A DNA stretch of 5,965 nt from JBHIAG01 sp046758465 (GTDB lineage: Bacteria > Acidobacteriota > Terriglobia > Acidiferrales > 2-02-FULL-67-57): positions 1 through 5,965 of the forward strand of contig JBHIAG010000107.1 of NCBI GenBank assembly GCA_046758465.1, read 5' to 3'. Positions 1-4,726 of the stretch are shown here, one piece after another. The translations under genes and the position numbers were made by a program. Position 1 is the first letter of the stretch, and each line of letters starts with the position of its first letter. The notes beneath the pieces are model-generated. The model saw nothing but the letters and a program-made list of their open reading frames with translations. It searched no databases and had not been told where the DNA came from.

Positions 1-189
1 CTCCGCCGGGGTGGTGATGGTGTCGCCCGGATAGAGGGTGGTTTCGAGCGTCAGCTGCGTGCCGTTCAACTCGGCCGGGCCCCGGGGCACCACCTTACCC
101 AAGGGCACATTGCCTGCAGTCACGCTGAGCACGGGATACCAAACCATCAGAATGGCTAGAGATGTCGCCGCTACTGCTTTTGTTTTCAT
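1..189 (-). CDS. Exported protein, N-terminal fragment (cut by left window edge); possibly FecR-like
   Basis: The visible 63 codons start at an ATG (187-189) and run off the window in frame. Residues 1-25 look like a Sec signal peptide: a basic start (MKTK), a hydrophobic core around residues 7-22, and a V-T-A cleavage context at 23-25 before Gly26. The mature part reads roughly GKVVPRGPAELNG, then TLYPGDTI. This short beta-strand pattern, a named internal element followed by an 'L-x-PGD-x-I' turn, recalls the start of FecR-type or related periplasmic beta domains. Too little is present to assign a family. A purine run (GGGGGGGAG) about 10 nt upstream can serve as the ribosome binding site. 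It lies downstream of lpdA on the same strand but has its own predicted promoter, so it is probably not in that transcript. The signal peptide is seen directly; the FecR-like idea is weak inference. Confidence 0.72.
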   Translation of the reverse strand, partial: MKTKAVAATSLAILMVWYPVLSVTAGNVPLGKVVPRGPAELNGTQLTLETTLYPGDTITTPAE

Positions 190-239
190 TGAAGCCAACT
201 CCCCCCCAATGGGTCTATGCGACTCCTAAGCTAGCCTAA

Positions 240-268
240 ATTCAACACTCTAGATAGTTTGCTGTCAA
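240..268 (-). promoter_or_regulatory. Predicted sigma70-type promoter for the exported-protein gene
   Basis: On the minus strand a perfect -35 box TTGACA (263-268) is followed after 17 bp by TTGAAT (240-245), a 4/6 match to the -10 consensus. Transcription would begin near 233, leaving a leader of roughly 44 nt. A 5-bp inverted repeat (AGTTC at 268-272, GAACT at 281-285) abuts the -35 box on its upstream side and could be an operator half-site pair, but it is short enough to be chance. Confidence 0.5.
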
Positions 269-374
269 GTTCTTTTTTGGGAACTAGCCCGGTCTAAGCC
301 GCCTTAGGTAGATGGGGCCCCGCAACCCTACTTCCTCCCCTGCCGCGAGCCGGCTTTCTCCTTAACCGCCACGA

Positions 375-394
375 CTTGACGCCCCTTGACGCCC
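375..394. repeat. Perfect 2 x 10-bp tandem repeat
   Basis: CTTGACGCCC occurs twice back to back (375-384 and 385-394) in the 266-bp spacer between the 3' end of lpdA and the exported-protein gene. The 10-bp period is close to one helical turn, so a protein-binding direct repeat is possible; a simple slippage duplication is equally likely. A small inverted repeat (GGTGC at 400-404, GCACC at 409-413) follows it. I see no convincing T-tailed terminator for lpdA in this spacer. Confidence 0.5.
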
Positions 395-455
395 AAGGAG
401 GTGCAGCCGCACCGCAGTGAAGGCCCCTCGTGCGCAGCTTGTCTGACTACTTTAC

Positions 456-1877
456 TTAGATATTGGTGGTGAGGCCGCGGAGTGAACCCACCGCGTCGGC
501 CATCGCTTCCCACAAAGTGGGATGCGCGTGCACCAGCGCCATCAGGTCGTCCACGGTGGCTTCCAGTTGCAACGCCGCAACCGCCTCGGCAATCACCTCG
601 GTTGCCAGCGGCCCGATGATGTGGACGCCGAGCAGCTCCCCGTACTTCTCCTCGGCCACCACTTTGATAAACCCTTGGTGCTGCCCCAGGATTGAGGCTT
701 TGCTGTTGGCCAGGAAGGGAAACTTGCCCGCCTTGACCTGGTAGCCGGCTTTGCGCGCCTGCTTCTCGGTCAAGCCGACCGAGGCCACCTGCGGCTCGCA
801 ATAGGTGCAGTTGGGGATGCGGTCGTTACGCACCGGGGTGGCATTCTTGCCCGCAATCTTCGCCACTGCTGCAAATCCTTCCCAGGTGGCGGCGTGCGCC
901 AACTGCGGCAGCCCGGCCACGATGTCGCCGATGGCGTAGAGCCCCGGCTCGGCCGTCTCCATCCACTCGTTGACGTGGACGAAACCGCGCTCGACTTTGG
1001 CCTTGGTCTTCTCCAGGCCGATGCCCTCGGTGTTGGGCTTGCGGCCCACGGCCACCAGCACCGTCTCGGCCGTCGCGGTCTGCGGTTTCCCTTGGGTGTC
1101 GCGGTAGGTGACGCTCGCGCCTTTGGCGGTCTTCTTCACACTTTCAACTTTGGCCTCGGTTTCGACCCGGATGCCGCGCCGCTTGAAGGCCTTCTCCAGC
1201 GCCGCCGAAATCTCTTCGTCTTCGAGCGGCACGGCCCGGGGCAGCATCTCGAGGATGGTCACCTCGGTCCCAAAGGTGTTGTAGATGGAAGCGAACTCGA
1301 CCCCGACGGCGCCCGCGCCGATCACCACCATCGACTTCGGCACCTTCTTCAGCTCCAGCACCGAATTGTTAGTCAGGATGCGCTCGCCGTCTTCTTCGAG
1401 GCCGGGCAGCAGGCGCGGCGTCGAGCCGGTGGCGAGGATGATGTTTTTGGCACGCACTTCGGTTTTCTTGCTTGCCCCGGCCTTGCCGGGGCCACCGCCT
1501 GAGACCTCGATGCTGCCTGCCCCCTTCAGCCGGCCGAAGCCCGCTAGGGTTGTGACCTTGTTTTTCTTCATCAGCGCCGCCAATCCCGTGGCATGTCTGT
1601 CCACGATTTGCTGTTTCCGCGCCTGCATCTGCGCCCAGTCGAGCGAGAAGCCCTTGCACGCGATCCCGAACTCTTGGGCGCGCTTGAAGGATTCGTACAC
1701 TTCGGCCTGGAAGAGCAACGCCTTGGTCGGGATGCAGCCCACGTGCAGGCAGGTGCCGCCGAACTTGGCGTCCTTTTCGATGAGCGCCGTCTTCAGTCCG
1801 TACTTGACGGCGCGGAAGGCGGCTCCGTACCCGCCTGGCCCGCTGCCGATGATGGCCACGTCGTAGGTCTCCGCCAC
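456..1877 (-). CDS. lpdA: Dihydrolipoyl dehydrogenase (E3 component)
   Basis: Flavoprotein disulfide oxidoreductase that reoxidises dihydrolipoyl groups on E2 or H proteins with NAD+, serving pyruvate/2-oxoglutarate dehydrogenase complexes and the glycine cleavage system in the cytosol. At 473 aa it has normal family length. In order: FAD-binding GSGPGG (11-16), the redox-active disulfide Cys43/Cys48 in GGTCLHVGCIPTK, the ATGS motif (149-152), the NAD-binding GAGAVG (187-192), the second FAD contact YAIGD (314-318), and the C-terminal dimerisation domain with catalytic His452 (HAHPT) and Glu457. All key residues are present. The start is a GTG at 1877, chosen because GGAGG (1888-1884) lies 6 nt upstream and the Rossmann motif follows at once. 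A Gly/Lys-rich loop at about 127-140 looks longer than usual. No E1 or E2 gene is in the window; lipA lies divergently upstream. The family assignment is very secure; which complex it serves cannot be told. Confidence 0.97.
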   Translation of the reverse strand: MAETYDVAIIGSGPGGYGAAFRAVKYGLKTALIEKDAKFGGTCLHVGCIPTKALLFQAEVYESFKRAQEFGIACKGFSLDWAQMQARKQQIVDRHATGLAALMKKNKVTTLAGFGRLKGAGSIEVSGGGPGKAGASKKTEVRAKNIILATGSTPRLLPGLEEDGERILTNNSVLELKKVPKSMVVIGAGAVGVEFASIYNTFGTEVTILEMLPRAVPLEDEEISAALEKAFKRRGIRVETEAKVESVKKTAKGASVTYRDTQGKPQTATAETVLVAVGRKPNTEGIGLEKTKAKVERGFVHVNEWMETAEPGLYAIGDIVAGLPQLAHAATWEGFAAVAKIAGKNATPVRNDRIPNCTYCEPQVASVGLTEKQARKAGYQVKAGKFPFLANSKASILGQHQGFIKVVAEEKYGELLGVHIIGPLATEVIAEAVAALQLEATVDDLMALVHAHPTLWEAMADAVGSLRGLTTNI

Positions 1878-1896
1878 GCTTCACCTCCACTGGAGA

Positions 1897-1972
1897 GAAA
1901 ACGGAAATTAGAAAGTAGAAATTAGAAAAGGCCGTCGCTGGACCCGGTTTCTATTTTCTGTTCTCCCGTTTC
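1897..1972. repeat. AT-rich imperfect inverted repeat with internal 14-nt direct repeat
   Basis: The plus strand at 1897-1921 and the minus strand of 1948-1972 match over about 25 nt with a few mismatches and one gap, around a GC-rich centre of 26 nt. Inside the left arm, GAAATTAGAAA recurs with a 14-nt period (1904-1914 and 1918-1928). The AT-rich arms contrast sharply with the GC-rich surroundings. The block falls in the predicted lpdA leader. It could be an mRNA stem-loop or a degenerate intergenic repeat; no function can be read from it. Confidence 0.45.
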
Positions 1973-1985
1973 AGTGCACACGAAA

Positions 1986-2014
1986 ACTCTAACAGCCCGC
2001 TCGTGGCGATACAA
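1986..2014 (-). promoter_or_regulatory. Possible promoter for lpdA
   Basis: On the minus strand TTGTAT (2009-2014) is followed by a 17-bp spacer and TAGAGT (1986-1991). The -10 carries an extended TGn motif directly upstream. The -35 match is poor (3/6) and the -10 is 4/6, so the case rests on correct spacing and the extended element. Transcription would start near 1979, giving a leader of about 100 nt that contains the AT-rich inverted repeat. Confidence 0.3.
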
Positions 2015-2027
2015 GAGCCGCGGGTCG

Positions 2028-2136
2028 GTAGCGGCGAGGAATGCGTCTGGTCCCGCTCTGCGGGAACGCATTCCTCGTCGGTTTTTTTGAAGTACAGACC
2101 GACGACGATCCCGCTCTGCGGGATCATCGCCGCTAC
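2028..2136. other. 109-bp cloverleaf-forming palindromic block between lpdA and lipA
   Basis: Four inverted repeats fit together almost without unpaired bases. The outer stem is 2028-2037 with 2127-2136 (10 bp perfect). Hairpin A is 2038-2046 with 2066-2074 (9 bp), a 4-nt bulge, then 2051-2056 with 2060-2065 (6 bp, loop TCT). Hairpin B is 2075-2082 with 2098-2105 (8 bp, 15-nt loop containing T7). Hairpin C is 2107-2114 with 2118-2125 (8 bp, loop TCT). Only bases 2106 and 2126 are unpaired at the junction. Hairpins A and C share an identical 15-nt core, TCCCGC-TCT-GCGGGA. Hairpin A can alternatively extend outwards (2035-2046/2066-2077), giving a terminator-like hairpin before the T-run at 2082-2088. 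The block lies between the two predicted divergent promoters, so it may act as DNA (cruciform or protein site), be a mobile palindromic repeat, or be an unrecognised structured RNA. It does not match tRNA dimensions. Confidence 0.6.
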
Positions 2137-2142
2137 TATTCA

Positions 2143-2151
2143 TGCTACAAT
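2143..2151 (+). promoter_or_regulatory. Extended -10 promoter of lipA
   Basis: TGCTACAAT is an extended -10 element (TGn followed by TACAAT, 5/6 match to the consensus). No good -35 box is seen at the expected distance, which falls in hairpin C of the cloverleaf; extended -10 promoters often lack one. Transcription would start near 2158, only about 6 nt before the chosen lipA ATG, so the lipA mRNA would be nearly leaderless. This agrees with the absence of a Shine-Dalgarno sequence there. Confidence 0.45.
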
Positions 2152-2163
2152 CAAAGTTCGCTT

Positions 2164-3078
2164 ATGGGTCTTTCCACGCTGCCAGTCATTCAGCCCCCGC
2201 CGCCGGCGCGGGTCCCGCGGCCGGCGTGGTTGCGGGTGCGCTTTCCCGGGGGCGAGAACTACCAGGACTTGAAGGGCTTGGTGCGGCGGCTCGAGCTGCA
2301 CACGGTGTGCGAGTCGGCGCGCTGCCCGAACATCGGGGAGTGCTGGGAGCAGCGCACGGCTACTTTCATGATTCTCGGCAAGCTGTGCACGCGCGCCTGC
2401 GGCTTTTGCGCCGTGGCGCACGGCCGGCCGCAGGGGCTCGATCAGGACGAGCCGCGCCGGGTGGCCGAAGGGGTGGCAACCATGGGGCTGGACTACGCGG
2501 TCGTCACCTCGGTCAACCGCGACGACGTGCCCGATGGCGGCGCTGCCATCTTTGCCGAAACCATCCGCGCCATCCGTGCCTGCCTCCCTGACTGCAAGGT
2601 CGAAGTCCTCATCCCTGACTTTCGAGGCAACTGGGCGGCGCTGGCGACGGTGGTTTGCGCCCGGCCCGACGTGCTCAACCACAACACGGAAACCGTGCCG
2701 CGGCTCTACCGGAAGGTGCGTCGCGGTGCAGTCTATGAGCGCTCGCTGGAGCTGCTGCGCCGCGCCAAGCAGATGGACCCGATGCTGCCCGTGAAGTCCG
2801 GCATCATGGTCGGCCTGGGCGAGACCGAGGAAGAAATTCTCCAAACCTTACGCGACCTGCGCGCCCACGACGTGGACATCCTCACCGTGGGGCAGTACCT
2901 CCAGCCGACTCCCCAACACCTGCCCGTCGTCTGCTTCTACCACCCGGAAGAGTTTGCCGCGATCAAGCGGGCGGGTGAGGCGATGGGTTTCCGGCACATC
3001 GAGGCCGGGCCGCTCGTGCGCTCCTCCTACCACGCCAAAAAACAAGAAGCTGCGGCCACTACTTCCCTCAGGGGCTAA
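2164..3078 (+). CDS. lipA: Lipoyl synthase (radical SAM)
   Basis: Inserts two sulfur atoms into octanoyl groups attached to E2/H lipoyl domains, using S-adenosylmethionine and two 4Fe-4S clusters. From the chosen ATG it is 304 aa, normal for LipA. The auxiliary cluster motif is Cys49-x4-Cys54-x5-Cys60 (CESARCPNIGEC), the radical SAM motif is Cys75-x3-Cys79-x2-Cys82, and the C-terminal RSSYHA (286-291) holds the serine that ligates the auxiliary cluster. TATFMILG, AVAHGRP and NHNTETV are also typical. An in-frame ATG at 2041 would add 41 residues encoded inside the palindromic block and is unlikely. The ATG at 2164 lacks a clear ribosome binding site but fits the predicted promoter just upstream. 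The tail after residue 292 (KKQEAAATTSLRG) is variable and runs into the terminator. It is divergent from lpdA, a functional partner; no lipB is in the window. The octanoyl-protein donor pathway is therefore unseen. Confidence 0.97.
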   Translation: MGLSTLPVIQPPPPARVPRPAWLRVRFPGGENYQDLKGLVRRLELHTVCESARCPNIGECWEQRTATFMILGKLCTRACGFCAVAHGRPQGLDQDEPRRVAEGVATMGLDYAVVTSVNRDDVPDGGAAIFAETIRAIRACLPDCKVEVLIPDFRGNWAALATVVCARPDVLNHNTETVPRLYRKVRRGAVYERSLELLRRAKQMDPMLPVKSGIMVGLGETEEEILQTLRDLRAHDVDILTVGQYLQPTPQHLPVVCFYHPEEFAAIKRAGEAMGFRHIEAGPLVRSSYHAKKQEAAATTSLRG

Positions 3079-3085
3079 AGCCCCT
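3070..3085 (+). terminator. Intrinsic terminator hairpin overlapping the lipA stop codon
   Basis: AGGGGC (3070-3075) and GCCCCT (3080-3085) form a perfect 6-bp stem around the loop TAAA, which contains the lipA TAA stop. It is followed by the pyrimidine run TCCTTTT. A ribosome terminating in the loop would cover the stem, so termination might only work after release. Similar short hairpins also occur as dispersed repeats, so the role is inferred. Confidence 0.5.
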
Positions 3086-3107
3086 TCCTTTTGCGCAGCC
3101 TCAAAGC

Positions 3108-3146
3108 CCTGCCTGCGGCCCGCCTGCGGACGGGCAGGCAGGCAGG
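3108..3146. repeat. 39-nt palindromic hairpin repeat, copy A
   Basis: The outer arms CCTGCCTGC (3108-3116) and GCAGGCAGG (3138-3146) pair perfectly. Inside them GCCCG (3118-3122) pairs with CGGGC (3131-3135) around an 8-nt loop CCTGCGGA. Copy B at 4684-4722 is identical at 37 of 39 positions, and its two differences fall on one base pair and preserve it. The copies share little flanking sequence, as expected for a dispersed palindromic element. Confidence 0.8.
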
Positions 3147-3182
3147 CGTGCCCTGATGATTGAACCCAGCGACGCCCCTCGA

Positions 3183-3220
3183 TCCCGCAAGCCCGTCCCG
3201 CGCTGCGGGAGCTGGCGGGA
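3183..3220. repeat. Nested hairpin with third TCCCGC-N3-GCGGGA core
   Basis: The inner core TCCCGC-GCT-GCGGGA (3196-3210) has the same 6-bp stem as the two cores at 2051-2065 and 2109-2123, with only the loop differing. It is enclosed by AGC/GCT (3190-3192/3211-3213) and a second TCCCGC/GCGGGA pair (3183-3188/3215-3220), giving a long imperfect stem. The left end starts with GATCCCGC, also the left arm of hairpin C in the cloverleaf. Confidence 0.65.
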
Positions 3221-3308
3221 CTCGGGGTAAGGAAGCCTTGCCTGCAGCAGGCAGGCGCTGGGCTGAACAGGCAGGAGGTTCTTTCCCACCAGTTTAGTCC
3301 ACTGGCTT

Positions 3309-3324
3309 CCCCGGCCCGCCGGGG
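3309..3324. repeat. Short GC hairpin
   Basis: CCCCGG (3309-3314) and CCGGGG (3319-3324) form a perfect 6-bp stem with loop CCCG. It has no T-tail, so it is not a convincing terminator; it is one more member of the palindrome cluster. Confidence 0.5.
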
Positions 3325-3354
3325 CGGGCTGCCTGCGAATGCGACACGGAAGAC

Positions 3355-3375
3355 GGGAGGGGACAAGCCCCTCCC
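3355..3375. repeat. 8-bp-arm palindrome GGGAGGGG/CCCCTCCC
   Basis: GGGAGGGG (3355-3362) and CCCCTCCC (3368-3375) pair perfectly around loop ACAAG, followed by CTACC. On the minus strand it reads as a G-rich stretch, a loop CTTGT, and the matching C-rich stretch. This style of hairpin is familiar to me as a dispersed intergenic repeat in several bacterial phyla. Open frames through it give predicted proteins with a 'VGEGLVPSR'-like string, which I regard as repeat-derived rather than real. Confidence 0.6.
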
Positions 3376-3443
3376 CTACCCAGACCTTTTCCAGCACCGC
3401 AAAAGTTCTTTCCTGCCCTACCCGTTTGAATTAAAGGAGGTAG

Positions 3444-3464
3444 GGCAAGGCCTTGGGCCTTGCC
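3444..3464 (-). terminator. Strong hairpin terminator between convergent genes
   Basis: GGCAAGGCC and GGCCTTGCC form a perfect 9-bp stem with a 3-nt loop, 23 nt past the stop of the minus-strand membrane-protein gene. The minus-strand exit sequence is only moderately T-rich (CTCCTTTAATTC). The plus-strand exit (GTTCTTTCC) is similar, so it may work for both convergent transcripts. A competing 9-bp pairing, TGCCCTACC (3414-3422) with GGTAGGGCA (3439-3447), shares bases with it. Confidence 0.55.
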
Positions 3465-3486
3465 GTTCTTTCCGCCGCGTGCGGCA

Positions 3487-4458
3487 TCACTCTTCCGGGA
3501 CGGCCTCGTAGGTGAGCACTAGGCGGCGTCTGCCGGCGGGCAGCCGGCCCACAAGCCGCCGGATCTCAGTCGAGATGAAGGCGTAGAGGGCAAAGCATTC
3601 GATGGCAAAGGGCGGGAAGCCGAAGTAGCCGGCCAGCGGCATCTCAAAAATTTTCGCCTGGCGCAGCATGGGGAAGACGTAGAGCCACTTGGTTTCGGCC
3701 CAGTAGTTCCAGAACTCCCAGAGCAGGCCGCAGAGCAGGCCGCTCAGGAGCAAGGCGTAGAGGCGAGTACCGCGATTGGCTTCGAGGTCGCGCAGGAGCG
3801 AGTCGTTGCCGCGGGCGTAGTTGATGGGTTCGAGCAGAAAGATGAAGCCAAACCAGACGAGCGCGAACAGGTAGGTGGCCAGCCGCTGCTGGACGAGCAG
3901 CGGCACCACCACCGAGACCGCTCCCACCACCAGCAATGCTCGGCGGTGACGCAGCCACCAGCGCCAGCCGCGCGCGCTGGCGCCGGTGAAGAAGCCCAGG
4001 GCGGTGAACAGTTCGGCAGTTTCCAGCAGCGCCGGCACCACGGTAGCGTACGACCAGATGTAGCCTACGAACTGGGCCGCCAGGCTCTCAGGAATCTCCA
4101 GGTAGTGCCAGTTGGCGAGGTGGAGGTTGTAGCCTTCGAACAGCACCCAGATGGGGATCGACCAGAGGGCCATGAGGGTGAATTCCTTCGGGGTCGTGCG
4201 GAGCAGGGAGCGGCCGCGCAGGCTGTAGATGGCGGCGTCCACCGCCAAGATGTAGCCAGTCCAGGCCAGCGGCGTGAAGTAGTTGACCACCGGGCGCACG
4301 CCGCGAAACAGCAGAATCTCCCCTACGAGCAGCACGACGATGCCCACGATGCCATAGAGCGGGTAGGGCGCTTTGTGGGGTCGGGTCAGAAAGCGCGCCA
4401 CCAGCAGCGTTGCCACCGCCGCTACCAGCGTCACGCCCAGCGTAATCAGGTTCAGCAT
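3487..4458 (-). CDS. Unrecognised polytopic membrane protein with internal duplication
   Basis: I do not recognise this 323-aa family. It has about nine hydrophobic segments (roughly 3-23, 35-53, 60-80, 92-112, 128-157, 174-190, 194-212, 232-252, 276-298) and a basic C-terminal tail (RRLVGRLPAGRRR), suggesting a cytoplasmic C-terminus. There is no signal peptide and no enzyme motif I can name. Two halves align: residues 64-152 and 200-293 share W-x-G-x-I, Y then SLLR at fixed spacing, then an E-x-x-N turn, W-x-Y, P, and P-x-x-x-E. Paired polar residues in or near the membrane are Glu108/Glu248, Asn111/Asn251 and Glu146/Glu287, plausible substrate or cofactor contacts. The ATG at 4458 has only weak ribosome-binding character (GGAG about 12 nt upstream). 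It is convergent with lipA and divergent from the permease, so it is probably a single-gene transcript. Function unknown; a transporter or membrane enzyme are both possible. Confidence 0.88.
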   Translation of the reverse strand: MLNLITLGVTLVAAVATLLVARFLTRPHKAPYPLYGIVGIVVLLVGEILLFRGVRPVVNYFTPLAWTGYILAVDAAIYSLRGRSLLRTTPKEFTLMALWSIPIWVLFEGYNLHLANWHYLEIPESLAAQFVGYIWSYATVVPALLETAELFTALGFFTGASARGWRWWLRHRRALLVVGAVSVVVPLLVQQRLATYLFALVWFGFIFLLEPINYARGNDSLLRDLEANRGTRLYALLLSGLLCGLLWEFWNYWAETKWLYVFPMLRQAKIFEMPLAGYFGFPPFAIECFALYAFISTEIRRLVGRLPAGRRRLVLTYEAVPEE

Positions 4459-4550
4459 CTCTTGTGGACTCTCCAGAGGCCTTGCTTGCCGCAGCCAGGG
4501 CCTACCTTACCCCAAAAGCTCGCCGCGCCGCTAGCGCATTTCTGCTCGCT

Positions 4551-4586
4551 GGAAGCAGAGGAAGCAAAGAAGGCAGAGGAGGCGAG
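4551..4586. repeat. Purine-rich 4 x 9-nt degenerate tandem repeat
   Basis: Four consecutive 9-nt units (GGAAGCAGA, GGAAGCAAA, GAAGGCAGA, GGAGGCGAG) make a 36-nt run with 33 purines on the plus strand. It lies in the 268-bp spacer between the divergent membrane-protein and permease genes. Strand asymmetry this strong can favour triplex or slippage structures; it resembles low-complexity intergenic repeats seen in many bacteria. No role is evident. Confidence 0.55.
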
Positions 4587-4597
4587 ACGCCCTTCGA

Positions 4598-4613
4598 CCC
4601 CGAAGCTTCGGGG
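4598..4613. repeat. Perfect 16-bp palindrome CCCCGAAGCTTCGGGG
   Basis: An uninterrupted, loop-less dyad, as expected of a dimeric regulator site or the remnant of a repeat. It lies about 37 bp upstream of the predicted permease -35 box and about 140 bp upstream of the divergent membrane-protein start. No second copy is in the window. Confidence 0.5.
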
Positions 4614-4649
4614 CTCAAGGCAGGCCCGTGCCCGCAGAGGATTTTTTCT

Positions 4650-4677
4650 TTGCCAGGTGTGGGGGCTCGGCTATGCT
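4650..4677 (+). promoter_or_regulatory. Predicted sigma70-type promoter for the permease
   Basis: TTGCCA (4650-4655, 5/6 to TTGACA), a 16-bp spacer, then TATGCT (4672-4677, 4/6 to TATAAT). A T6 tract (4642-4647) lies just upstream. The start of transcription would fall near 4684, the first bases of hairpin copy B, so the whole 5' leader would be that hairpin plus four nucleotides. Confidence 0.4.
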
Positions 4678-4682
4678 GGCAC

Positions 4683-4723
4683 GCCTGCCTACGGCCCGCC
4701 TGCGGACGGGCAGGTAGGCAGGC
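4683..4723 (+). repeat. 39-nt palindromic hairpin repeat, copy B, at the permease start
   Basis: GCCTGCCTAC (4683-4692) pairs with GTAGGCAGGC (4714-4723), 10 bp perfect. Inside, GCCCG (4694-4698) pairs with CGGGC (4707-4711) around the loop CCTGCGGA. It matches copy A except A4691 and T4715, which pair with each other where copy A has G and C. The 3' arm ends three bases before the permease ATG and contains the only Shine-Dalgarno-like sequence (AGGCAGG), so folding in mRNA would hide it. Confidence 0.8.
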
Positions 4724-4726
4724 CTT

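Larger units (their letters stand above)
3079..3486. other. Gene-free, palindrome-rich intergenic region
   Basis: About 400 bp between the convergent ends of lipA and the membrane-protein gene. I find no credible gene on either strand. Minus-strand open frames here have no recognisable domain, and their codons are made of the palindromes listed separately. Beyond those, there are two more small inverted repeats: TGCCTGC/GCAGGCA around base 3246 (3239-3253), and CCAGT/ACTGG (3289-3293/3301-3305). The density of GC-rich hairpins suggests repeated insertion or expansion of intergenic palindromes rather than a degraded gene. Confidence 0.6.

Noticed and set aside
328..801. A minus-strand frame overlapping the lpdA 3' end and extending beyond it
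   Set aside because: Mostly a shifted frame of lpdA; the basic tail past the lpdA stop is short, has no clear start or ribosome site and no recognisable motif.
2028..2136. Cloverleaf as a tRNA gene
   Set aside because: The stem lengths, lack of an anticodon-type 7-nt loop, absence of TTCGA-like T-loop and 109-nt size do not match tRNA or tmRNA.
2041..2163. An N-terminal extension of LipA from the ATG at 2041
   Set aside because: The 41 extra residues are encoded by the palindromic block and upstream of the predicted promoter start; the shorter form has normal LipA length.
2848..3397. Minus-strand hypothetical proteins in and beside the lipA 3' spacer
   Set aside because: They overlap lipA antisense or consist of palindromic repeat sequence; strings such as VGEGLVPSR look repeat-derived.
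3108..4722. The repeated hairpins as a CRISPR array
   Set aside because: Only two copies 1.5 kb apart with a gene between them, and no regular spacers or cas genes.
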